Positions 57,904 through 64,000 of a stretch of 64,000 nt of DNA are shown in pieces. Both the position numbers and the translations under genes were made by a program. This DNA is from Streptomyces eurocidicus. GTDB taxonomy: Bacteria > Actinomycetota > Actinomycetes > Streptomycetales > Streptomycetaceae. The notes below the pieces were generated by a model. That model did no database searches. It saw nothing but the letters and a program-made list of their open reading frames with translations, and was not told where the DNA came from. The first letter of the stretch is position 1. Each line of letters opens with the position of its first letter. Location: the NCBI RefSeq assembly GCF_002891295.1, contig NZ_LGUI01000008.1, positions 310,001-374,000 on the forward strand, given 5' to 3'.

Positions 57904-58701
57904 ATGCTCACCGTGACCTCTGTGAATGTGAACGGGCTGCGCGCCGCCGCCAAGAAGGGCTTCGTGGAGTGGCTGGCCACGACCGAGGCCGATGTCGTCT
58001 GCCTCCAGGAGGTGCGCGCCGAGGCCCACCAGCTCCCCGACGAGGTCCGGGAACCGGCCGGCTGGCACACGGTGCACGCCCCGGCGGCGGCCAAGGGCCG
58101 CGCGGGCGTCTCGATCTACTCGCGCCGGGAGCCTGAGGCGGTACGGATCGGCTTCGGCTCGGCCGAGTTCGACGGCAGCGGCCGCTATGTGGAGATCGAC
58201 CTGCCCGGCGTCACGGTCGCGAGCCTGTACCTGCCCTCGGGCGAGGTGGGCACGGAGCGCCAGGACGAGAAGGAACGCTTCATGGCGGAGTTCCTGCCGT
58301 ACCTGGTCGCGCTCCGCGCGCGGGCGGCGGCGGACGGCCGTGAGGTGATCGTCTGCGGCGACTGGAACATCGCCCACACCGAGGCCGACCTCAAGAACTG
58401 GAAGGCCAACCGCAAGAGCGCCGGCTTCCTCCCCGAGGAGCGCGCCTGGCTGACCCGCGTCTTCGACGAGGCGGAGTACGTGGACGTGGTCCGCGCCCTC
58501 CACCCGGACGTGGCGGGCCCGTACTCCTGGTGGTCCTACCGCGGCCGCGCCTTCGACAACGACTCGGGCTGGCGCATCGACTACCTCGTCGCGACCCCGG
58601 GCCTCGCGGCCCGCGCGCTGAAGGCCGTGGTGGAGCGCGCGGCCTCGCACGACCTGCGCTGGAGCGACCATGCGCCGGTCACGGGGGTTTTCAGCGCGTA
58701 G
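57904..58701 (+). CDS. xthA: Exodeoxyribonuclease III
   Basis: 265 residues from ATG 57904. AP endonuclease and 3'-5' exonuclease of base excision repair. Motifs: SVNVNGLRAA, VVCLQEVRAE (metal Glu), YLPSGEVG, GDWNIAHTEADLKNWK (catalytic Asp/Asn), DYLVATPGLA and the ending WSDHAPVTGVF (catalytic Asp-His). Monocistronic as far as can be seen. Confidence 0.95.
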   Translation: MLTVTSVNVNGLRAAAKKGFVEWLATTEADVVCLQEVRAEAHQLPDEVREPAGWHTVHAPAAAKGRAGVSIYSRREPEAVRIGFGSAEFDGSGRYVEIDLPGVTVASLYLPSGEVGTERQDEKERFMAEFLPYLVALRARAAADGREVIVCGDWNIAHTEADLKNWKANRKSAGFLPEERAWLTRVFDEAEYVDVVRALHPDVAGPYSWWSYRGRAFDNDSGWRIDYLVATPGLAARALKAVVERAASHDLRWSDHAPVTGVFSA

Positions 58702-58763
58702 CGTCGAACGGTGGACGGCCCGCCCGCACGCCCCTCGATGGGGAACGCACGGGGCGGGCCAAC

Positions 58764-58952
58764 TCAGGCGAGGCCCACTCCGGCCTGGGCCTTGATGGTG
58801 TCCACGGCCTCACCGGTGAGCCACCGCAGCGGCACGACGGTCCACCGCTCGCCCTTACGCATGATCACGGCGTTGCCGTCCTTGGTGCGGCCGATGTGCA
58901 CGAACCCGTGGTCGCGCCGTAGGTCCCTGGCCAGGTGCTCGCCGTGGATCAT
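58764..58952 (-). CDS. 62-residue small protein, last gene of the second XRE cassette
   Basis: Starts at ATG 58952, 3 nt after the stop of the 44-residue gene. Sequence features: HGEHLARDLRRDHGFVHIG, GNAVIMRKGERWTVVPLRW and EAVDTIKAQAGV. The alternation (N-terminal helix, short strands, C-terminal helix ending IKAQAGV) loosely recalls HicA-type small dsRBD-like proteins, but the catalytic His pattern is absent. No function is assigned. Confidence 0.65.
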   Translation of the reverse strand: MIHGEHLARDLRRDHGFVHIGRTKDGNAVIMRKGERWTVVPLRWLTGEAVDTIKAQAGVGLA

Positions 58953-58955
58953 GCG

Positions 58956-59090
58956 CTACTTCCCTTCGCGCTCCTCGTCATCGGCCATGCTGCTGTGGAC
59001 GTTACCGTTCCGGGAGACCCGCGTGTCGGGGTCGGTGACCCGGTCCCTGTTCGCGTCCGGGTCCCAATCGTCGTCGTCCTTCCTACCCAT
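58956..59090 (-). CDS. 44-residue highly charged peptide
   Basis: Starts MGRKDDDDWDPDANRDR and ends SSMADDEEREGK; almost half the residues are charged and there is no cysteine. ATG 59090 has GGAAGGAG at about 9 nt. It overlaps the 89-residue gene by 8 nt and is followed after 3 nt by the 62-residue gene, so translation is coupled. Same length as the candidate precursor at 25969-26103 and also next to an XRE-TPR regulator, but no methyltransferase is adjacent. Below usual gene-finding size. Confidence 0.6.
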   Translation of the reverse strand: MGRKDDDDWDPDANRDRVTDPDTRVSRNGNVHSSMADDEEREGK

Positions 59091-59352
59091 GTTCGCGCGC
59101 TCCTTCCAGCGTCAAGCCCCGCGCCGCGTCGATCAACGCGACCCTCGCCCGCAGCACCTCGGCCCCACTGGCGGGGCGTACGTGACCCGGGTCCGCTTCC
59201 CACTCCAGTCCACCGCCGCCGGGGCGGAGGTGGACGCGGGTCGGGGTGAGGTCCATGACCACGCCGATGCGGTCTTTCCGCATGTCCAGGGCCATCCCGC
59301 CCACCGAGAGGGGCTGTTCGTTCGTTGACGCCGACATGTCGTTCTGTGCCAT
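59083..59352 (-). CDS. 89-residue hypothetical protein
   Basis: ATG 59352 (start not certain; ATG 59337 is an alternative). Core text DRIGVVMDLTPTRVHLRPGGGGLEWEADPGHVRPA suggests a small beta-barrel-like fold seen in Streptomyces proteins beside XRE regulators; I cannot name the family. C-terminal helix AEVLRARVALIDAARG. It lies between the XRE gene (61-bp gap) and the 44-residue gene (8-nt overlap), on the same strand. Confidence 0.65.
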   Translation of the reverse strand: MAQNDMSASTNEQPLSVGGMALDMRKDRIGVVMDLTPTRVHLRPGGGGLEWEADPGHVRPASGAEVLRARVALIDAARGLTLEGAREHG

Positions 59353-59413
59353 GCCATGAGCGTTCCGTGGCGCGAGTGCGGCGCACAGGGACGTAACGTC
59401 CCACCTTTCCGCG

Positions 59414-60628
59414 TCAGTTGACCACGCCCAGGAACTCGGCCAAGCGGCGCAGGCCGGCGGGCCGGGCGGGCCTCGCCCACAGGTCGCCGACGATCGAGAC
59501 GGCGAACGTGTGGTGCCGCATCCAGGCCGGGGCGACGCGGCGCAGCGCTTCGAGGGCCTTGACCGCCCCGGCGGCGTCCCCGACGTCCGCGTGGGCGCGG
59601 GCCAGGTCCAGCAGCAGCCATGTCCGCCACGAGACCGGGATGTCGCGGCTGAGACGCATTCCCCGGGCCAGCGCCAGGGCGTCCTCGGGGTGGGCGTGCT
59701 GCACCGCCAGCCGGACGCGTTCGATCCGTACGGACGACCGGCTGAAGACCGAAAGCATCCTGCCGTCCGCCACGGGGGGCAGCGTGGCCAGGCGGCCGGC
59801 GGCGCGCTCGGCGACGGTCATCATCTCGTCGGCCCTGGCGTAGTCCCCCGCGCGGGCGGCGCTGGTCGCCGCCGACATGAGCAGGCCGCCCCAGACTCGC
59901 AGCCCCTCCGCCGTGCCGGGGTGCTCCCGCTCGACGGTGTCGGCGGCATAAACGGCCACGTGCGAGGCGTCGTCCAGCCGGTTCTGCCGCTGGTAGGCCC
60001 AGGCGACCGAGTTGGCGAGCATCGGCGCGAGCAAGGGGTCCGACGACAGGGCCGCGGCGGCCATGGCACGCTCCAGGCTCGCCAGGGCGAGGTCGGACTT
60101 CCCCAGCCGGATCGCCAGATGGCCGCCGAGCTGCAGGGCTTTCCCCAGGGCCGCCTGTCCGGCCGCCCGGTCATCGGGGCCGCCGACGGCGGCGGTCAGC
60201 CGGGCGTCCTCGACGATGCCCGGCAGCACCTCCATCAGGCGCCCGAACTCGGCCGCGTGGTACAGCGTCCACCCCTCGGCGATCTCCGCCCGGAGCAGGG
60301 GGAGTGACAACGTCTCGGCGCCGGACGGGTCGGGCGGCGGGGCGAAGAGCGGTGGCATGATCGCGCGGCGTACGGCGACGAGCGCAGGCGGGTCGGCGTC
60401 CCCGGTCGAGGGCGCGCCGGGCGGATCACCCAGCAGGCCCGTCAGCTCGACCCCGAGCCCTCGGGCCAGGGCGTGCAGCGTCGGCAGCCGGGCGGAGTGC
60501 TTGCGCTTCTGCTCCAGCTTCCGCACGACGTCGACGGAGACACCGGACCGCTCCGCCAGCCCTTCCTGAGTCAGCCCGGCGAGCCGCCGCAGCCTCGCCA
60601 GCCGGTCACCCAGGTGCTCAGGTCCCAT
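59414..60628 (-). CDS. XRE-family regulator with TPR-like C-terminal region, second copy
   Basis: 404 residues from ATG 60628. HTH at about 8-62 (LTQEGLAERSGVSVDVVRKLEQKRKHSARLPTLHALARGLGV). An AIMPP motif follows near residue 90, then a helical repeat region (ALASLERAMAAAALSSDPLLAPMLANSVAWAY) and the end LRRLAEFLGVVN. Same plan as 26449-27684, including the LMPP/IMPP motif and LGVV terminus. It heads a four-gene operon with three tiny genes, and probably regulates it. Confidence 0.85.
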   Translation of the reverse strand: MGPEHLGDRLARLRRLAGLTQEGLAERSGVSVDVVRKLEQKRKHSARLPTLHALARGLGVELTGLLGDPPGAPSTGDADPPALVAVRRAIMPPLFAPPPDPSGAETLSLPLLRAEIAEGWTLYHAAEFGRLMEVLPGIVEDARLTAAVGGPDDRAAGQAALGKALQLGGHLAIRLGKSDLALASLERAMAAAALSSDPLLAPMLANSVAWAYQRQNRLDDASHVAVYAADTVEREHPGTAEGLRVWGGLLMSAATSAARAGDYARADEMMTVAERAAGRLATLPPVADGRMLSVFSRSSVRIERVRLAVQHAHPEDALALARGMRLSRDIPVSWRTWLLLDLARAHADVGDAAGAVKALEALRRVAPAWMRHHTFAVSIVGDLWARPARPAGLRRLAEFLGVVN

Positions 60629-60710
60629 GCCTCGACGTTACGCCCAACGGGGCTGGACCGGCACGGCGTTCACCCCGGTGGCGGCGCCCGGCGGGTCCTA
60701 GGCTTGTGCC

Positions 60711-61181
60711 GTGTCCCGCACCGAGTACTACGACGACCCCACCGCCCCCGAGCCCAACTCCCTGGCCGTCGCCGCCTCGGCCGTCGTCACCGACGACGCG
60801 GGCCGCGTCCTGCTCCAGTGCCGCCGCGACAGCGGCCTGTGGGCCCTGCCGGGCGGTGGCATGGAGATGGGTGATTCCCTGCCCGGCGCGGCCGTGCGTG
60901 AGGTCAAGGAGGAGACCGGGCTCGACGTGGAGATCACCGGGCTCGTGGGGACGTACACCGATCCGCGGCACGTGATCGCCTATACGGACGGCGAGGTGCG
61001 CCGGCAGTTCAACGTCTGCTTCACGGCCCGGATCACCGGGGGCGCGCTCGCCGTCTCGGAGGAGTCCACCGAGGTCCGCTTTATCGCGCCGGACGAACTG
61101 GACGCACTCCCCATGCACCACACCCAGCGCCTCCGGCTGAGCCACTACCTCGACCACCGGGAGCGGCCCCACCTGGGCTGA
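60711..61181 (+). CDS. NUDIX hydrolase
   Basis: 156 residues from GTG 60711. NUDIX box GGGMEMGDSLPGAAVREVKEETGL near residues 50-72 with the REVKEE metal-binding glutamates. Hydrolyses nucleoside diphosphate-linked compounds; the substrate cannot be told. The following VEITGLVGTYTDPRHVIAYTDGEVRRQFNVCF resembles ADP-ribose/MutT-like members. Divergent from the XRE cassette (82 bp between starts). Confidence 0.9.
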   Translation: MSRTEYYDDPTAPEPNSLAVAASAVVTDDAGRVLLQCRRDSGLWALPGGGMEMGDSLPGAAVREVKEETGLDVEITGLVGTYTDPRHVIAYTDGEVRRQFNVCFTARITGGALAVSEESTEVRFIAPDELDALPMHHTQRLRLSHYLDHRERPHLG

Positions 61182-61201
61182 CACCCGGCGGTGTCCCTCC
61201 C

Positions 61202-61534
61202 TCACAACCCCGCCGAACCCCCCGCGATCTCCCGCAACGCCTCCAGATGGCGTCCGTACGCCGCCCTGCCCTCGTCCGTCAGGCTCAGCCAGGTCCGGGG
61301 GCGGCGTCCCGCCCGGCCCTTCTCCACTGCCACCAGGCCCGCTTCCTCCAGGGCCGAGACCTGTTTGGAGAGGGCCGAGTCGGTGACCTCGACCAGGTCG
61401 CGGACGAAGGCGAAATCCGCCTTGTCGACCTGGGAGAGGGCCGCCGTCACGGAGAAGCGCACCGCGGAGTTGAGCAGGGGTTCCAGTGCGTGGCGGGGGT
61501 GGGGGCGCCGGTCGTTCCCGGGGGTGGTCGTCAT
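61202..61534 (-). CDS. Small winged-helix (transcriptional regulator, MarR/PadR-like HTH) protein
   Basis: 110 residues from ATG 61534, which overlaps the end of the membrane protein gene by 4 nt (ATGA). The winged helix is LEPLLNSAVRFSVTAALSQVDKADFAFVRDLVEVTDSALSKQVSALEEAGLVAVEKGRAGRRPRTWLSLTDEG. Such small regulators form repressor/membrane-protein pairs in actinomycetes. The inverted repeat at 61982-62019 upstream of the operon is its probable target. Confidence 0.85.
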   Translation of the reverse strand: MTTTPGNDRRPHPRHALEPLLNSAVRFSVTAALSQVDKADFAFVRDLVEVTDSALSKQVSALEEAGLVAVEKGRAGRRPRTWLSLTDEGRAAYGRHLEALREIAGGSAGL

Positions 61535-61950
61535 GGCCGGCGTCGTGTCTCCAGGAGGGCGCCCGTCGCCAGGGGCAGCGCACAGGCCAGGGCGGCGGCC
61601 GCCGCGAACGGCCGGCTGTCCGCGAACACCGTGGTGCCGAGCACGACGGCCGGGCCGAGGATGAGCGCCCAGGCGCCCACCACCAGGCCGTGCTTGAGGC
61701 CGAATCCCCGGCGGACGACGCGCTGCCGGCCGGCGTAGACGCTCAGACCCGTCACGAGGAGCGCGTTGGCCACCGCGTAGACCATCGCCGAGGTGAAGCC
61801 GTGCCACAGCAGGGCCATCGGCACCAGCGCCGGCTGGCTCGCCGCGAACACCCACAGGTAACGGGCGTACCAGCCGCTCCGGTCCCGGGCCGCCCGTTCC
61901 AGGGCCGCCGCGCGGCCCAGTGCTCCCACGGCGTCGGCGACTTCCCGCAT
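61531..61950 (-). CDS. Four-helix membrane protein paired with a winged-helix regulator
   Basis: 139 residues from ATG 61950. An amphipathic start (REVADAVGALGRAAALERAARD) and four hydrophobic segments (YLWVFAASQPALVPMALLWH, AMVYAVANALLVTGLSVYAG, LVVGAWALILGPAVVLGTTV, FAAAAALACALPLATGALL). Function unknown. Co-transcribed with the regulator that follows (overlapping ATGA). Confidence 0.75.
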   Translation of the reverse strand: MREVADAVGALGRAAALERAARDRSGWYARYLWVFAASQPALVPMALLWHGFTSAMVYAVANALLVTGLSVYAGRQRVVRRGFGLKHGLVVGAWALILGPAVVLGTTVFADSRPFAAAAALACALPLATGALLETRRRP

Positions 61951-61981
61951 GACTCCCCCTCCGTAGCCGGTCCCGCTTTTC

Positions 61982-62019
61982 ACTTGCCAGAATGGCGAAT
62001 ACTTTCCATATTGGCAAGT
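61982..62019. promoter_or_regulatory. Inverted repeat ACTTGCCA-N22-TGGCAAGT
   Basis: 8-bp perfect arms at 61982-61989 and 62012-62019, with locally AT-rich sequence between them, 32 bp upstream of the membrane-protein start. Probable operator of the winged-helix regulator. Confidence 0.7.
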
Positions 62020-62179
62020 AAGTGGCGTCCGCGATCCGACGGCCGCCCACCACTCCCGGCCCCAGGAGGCCCCCGTCCCTCCGAAGCGCACCTGGCCGGA
62101 CTCCGTCACCCGCGCCGATCTCCCGTCATTCGCCCTGGTCAGTGCAGAGGACGACACGGAATGGGGCGTCTGCGCCGAG

Positions 62180-62542
62180 ATGGAAGGGCTGTTCGCCGGC
62201 CCGTACCGCCGGCCCTTTCCGCTGATCGGGTGCGACCCGGCCGGGCCCCTGCGCGACGCACTGGCGGGTGGCGAGCCCCGCCTCGGCGACCTCTGGGTGG
62301 TGCCGCGGGCCGACGGGACGTGCCCCGAGGGGTCGGAGCGGCTCGACGCGTGGCCGTCGGAGGGCGTGCGGGTCGTCGGGCACCGGCCCCACCCGGGCAG
62401 CGCCTCGCTGTGGGACGTCGACATCGAGGCCGCGGACGGCTCCCCGGAACCGCCCGACGACCCGTACCTCGGGGCCGGTGCGATGCTGCACGACGGGCGC
62501 GAACCTCCGGGGAAGGGGCGGGCGGACGTCGTCCTCCGCTGA
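62180..62542 (+). CDS. Hypothetical acidic protein, start uncertain
   Basis: 120 residues from ATG 62180 (EGLFAGPYRRPFPLIGCDPAGPLRDALAGG ... WDVDIEAADGSPEPPDDPYLG). The frame is open upstream with protein-like text (TWPDSVTRADLPSFALVSAEDDTEW), and AGGAGG at 62064-62069 suggests the real start lies about 30 codons earlier, but no ATG/GTG/TTG is in frame there. No family recognised; no membrane segment. Confidence 0.5.
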   Translation: MEGLFAGPYRRPFPLIGCDPAGPLRDALAGGEPRLGDLWVVPRADGTCPEGSERLDAWPSEGVRVVGHRPHPGSASLWDVDIEAADGSPEPPDDPYLGAGAMLHDGREPPGKGRADVVLR

Positions 62543-62740
62543 CGGCCGCCCGGTCACGAAGGGCCGCCTTCGGCGCGAATAAGGCGTTTGGGCGGGTGAT
62601 GTTCGGCTTCTTCTGCGGCTCCCGCACCTTCTTGCTTCAATTTCCTTGTGCGGGTGCCCTGTCGCGCGACAGGGCGAACCACTCCCCGTCGTGTGGGCCG
62701 TACTTACGGCATGGGTCCGCCCACGCGATCGCCGCCGTCC

Positions 62741-63574
62741 TCAGCCGGGTCGGGCAGGTCCCGGCTCCTCGGCGGCGCCGTGCGCACCGAGCCATTCATC
62801 GAGTTCGGTGCGCACGCGCCGGTCCATGGCCATCGCCACCTCCGCCTCCACCACCGTGCCCGCGAGCGGGCGCAGCTGTTCGAGGCTCTCGGTGATGCGG
62901 GCGAGTTCGGCGGGAGGCACGGCCCGGCCCGACGCGGCGCGGGCGAGGGCGCCCGCCAGGACATGGGTGCGGATGAGGGTCGTGAAGGTCTCCGCGAGGG
63001 CGTCGGCGTGGACGCGGACCTCACGGCCGGCGGCCAGCACCGCCGCCAGCGGGACGCCGTGGGCCACCAGGGCCGTCGAGGCGTCGAGCAGGCGGCGGCT
63101 GATGTGGACGAGATCGTCGCCGTCCAGCCTGAGGTAGCCGATGTCCACGGAGGCCGTGAGGTTCTCCGGGGTGACCTCGCCCGGGAAGCGGTCGGCCAGT
63201 TCGGCCGGGGTGAGCCGGACCGCGGTCTCCGCCGACCAGGGGACGGTGATGGCGGCGCCCGCCAGCCCCAGGAGCTCCCCGACGTCCCGCCCGCACTCGA
63301 ACGCCGTGAGCAGCTCGGCGATGCCGCCCAGCGTGTGGCCGCGCTCCAGGAGCGCCGCGATGACGCGCAGCCGGGCCAGGTGATGCCCTCCGTACCAGGC
63401 GATGCGGCCCTCCCGGCGCGGCGGCGGGAGCAGTCTGCGCTCGCGGTAGAAGCGCACCGTGCGGACGGAGAGACCGGCCGCCTCGGCCAGCTCCGCGACC
63501 CGGTATTCGCGCGGTCCGGGCAGGGCGGCACGGCTCGCCTCGGCGGGCCCGGGGGCGCCTTCGTCACTCGCCAC
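62741..63574 (-). CDS. MerR-family transcriptional regulator
   Basis: 277 residues from GTG 63574. MerR HTH at about 22-92: YRVAELAEAAGLSVRTVRFYRERRLLPPPRREGRIAWYGGHHLARLRVI. A long helical effector domain follows with no Cys cluster, so it is not a metal sensor of the classic type. Divergent from the flavin monooxygenase gene; the intergenic inverted repeat at 63681 is a candidate operator. Confidence 0.88.
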   Translation of the reverse strand: MASDEGAPGPAEASRAALPGPREYRVAELAEAAGLSVRTVRFYRERRLLPPPRREGRIAWYGGHHLARLRVIAALLERGHTLGGIAELLTAFECGRDVGELLGLAGAAITVPWSAETAVRLTPAELADRFPGEVTPENLTASVDIGYLRLDGDDLVHISRRLLDASTALVAHGVPLAAVLAAGREVRVHADALAETFTTLIRTHVLAGALARAASGRAVPPAELARITESLEQLRPLAGTVVEAEVAMAMDRRVRTELDEWLGAHGAAEEPGPARPG

Positions 63575-63680
63575 GCCCGCAGCCTATGCCTTTACGCCCC
63601 CGGGGGAAGCCCCCTCGAACCGCCGGTAACTTCCTTGCCCCGGGCCTCTATCGCTCCTTCGCCCACTGTCCTACGCTCCC

Positions 63681-63706
63681 ACCGTGCCAGCAATCACTGG
63701 CACGGT
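63681..63706. promoter_or_regulatory. Perfect inverted repeat ACCGTGCCAG-N6-CTGGCACGGT
   Basis: 10-bp arms without mismatch between the divergent MerR (start 63574) and monooxygenase (start 63734) genes, 27 bp before the latter's start. Likely operator, although the 6-bp spacer is short for MerR proteins. Confidence 0.75.
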
Positions 63707-63733
63707 CGACGCGAGTGACCGGAAGGCGGCGGC

Positions 63734-64000
63734 ATGGCCGAGCACGAGCACGAGCACACACGGGTGGCGGTGATCGGGTCCGGATTCGGCGGCCTCGGGG
63801 CGGCCGTGCGATTGCGCCGCGAGGGCATCACGGACTTCGTCGTCCTGGAGCGGGCCGACTCGATCGGCGGCACCTGGCGGGACAACTCCTATCCCGGCTG
63901 CGCCTGTGACGTCCCCTCCCACCTCTACTCCTTCTCCTTCGCCCCCAATCCCCGCTGGCCCCGCAACTTCTCCGGCCAGCCGCACATCCGCGCCTATCTG
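63734..64000 (+). CDS. Flavin-dependent (Baeyer-Villiger-type) monooxygenase, truncated by the window end
   Basis: ATG 63734 with GGAAGGCGGCGGC upstream. The 89 visible residues contain the FAD Rossmann motif VAVIGSGFGGLGAAVRL (about 11-27), the ERADSIGGTWRDN block and YPGCACDVPSHLYSFSFAPN, the N-terminal pattern of class B flavin monooxygenases. The NADPH-binding and fingerprint motifs would lie past the window. Substrate unknown. Probably controlled by the divergent MerR gene. Confidence 0.85.
   Translation, partial: MAEHEHEHTRVAVIGSGFGGLGAAVRLRREGITDFVVLERADSIGGTWRDNSYPGCACDVPSHLYSFSFAPNPRWPRNFSGQPHIRAYL

Noticed and set aside
58764..58952. HicA-type toxin
   Set aside because: Only a loose resemblance of secondary-structure order; the catalytic His pattern and a HicB partner are missing.

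Overview
The window reads as a Streptomyces chromosome. It has very high GC, strong third-position GC bias, many GTG/TTG starts, a principal-like sigma factor of the Hrd family, a SepX-type division protein and the small-gene modules typical of the genus (XRE regulator plus DUF6879). The fru operon, hrdD-like gene, mscL, mtnP, galU-moeA-moaC-mog-rimJ-sepX and xthA look like conserved core content. From memory this resembles the SCO31xx-SCO32xx part of S. coelicolor; no search was run.

Layout. 1-15.2 kb: a truncated questin-oxidase-like gene, recQ, an Mrr nuclease-TerD fusion, a secreted lectin-like protein, tRNA-Arg(CCT), a FabR-like TetR regulator with a divergent small-membrane-protein pair, an M6 metalloprotease, a TetR-DHA2 efflux pair, a MarR-dioxygenase divergent pair and a second questin-oxidase paralogue. 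15.2-24 kb: hrdD-like sigma factor, WYL regulator with a divergent DHA2 transporter, and fruR-fruK-fruA. 24-30 kb is the most accessory-looking stretch. It holds a minus-strand cassette of DUF6879, XRE-TPR regulator, a 44-residue peptide, a RiPP-type PIMT methyltransferase and a second DUF6879, then a regulator gene broken by a 132-bp inverted-repeat element. 30-38 kb: GntR-ABC transporter operon, methyltransferase, VIT1-like transporter (frameshifted at its end), P1 peptidase, LtrA and mscL. 38-46 kb: mtnP, FmdB zinc ribbon under a CIRCE-like operator, MFS transporter, K+/H+ antiporter and a penicillin-acylase-type hydrolase. 46-52 kb: formyl-THF cyclo-ligase divergent from galU-moeA/glp-moaC-mog-rimJ, then sepX and tRNA-Ala(CGC). 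52-64 kb: GH89 glycosidase, lipoprotein plus orphan histidine kinase, xthA, a second XRE-TPR cassette with three tiny genes, NUDIX, a regulator/membrane-protein pair, MerR and a truncated flavin monooxygenase.

The best candidate for an interesting system is at 24.2-28.3 kb. The methyltransferase carries the C-terminal motif I associate with RiPP-modifying, aspartimide-forming PIMT homologues, and it overlaps by 4 nt a tiny Asp/Asn/Gly-rich peptide gene. This is the layout of an imiditide-type cluster. A second unexplained operon at 58.8-60.6 kb combines the same regulator type with another 44-residue charged peptide.

A second theme is structural. Seven copies of a modular, nested inverted-repeat intergenic element (about 150-300 bp) are spread over the window. 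One supplies the stop codon of a neighbouring gene, and another abuts a frameshifted gene end. Two operon gene pairs (fruK-fruA; GntR-ABC ATPase) run as one continuous reading frame because the upstream gene has no stop before the next start. Two genes appear to use CTG starts.
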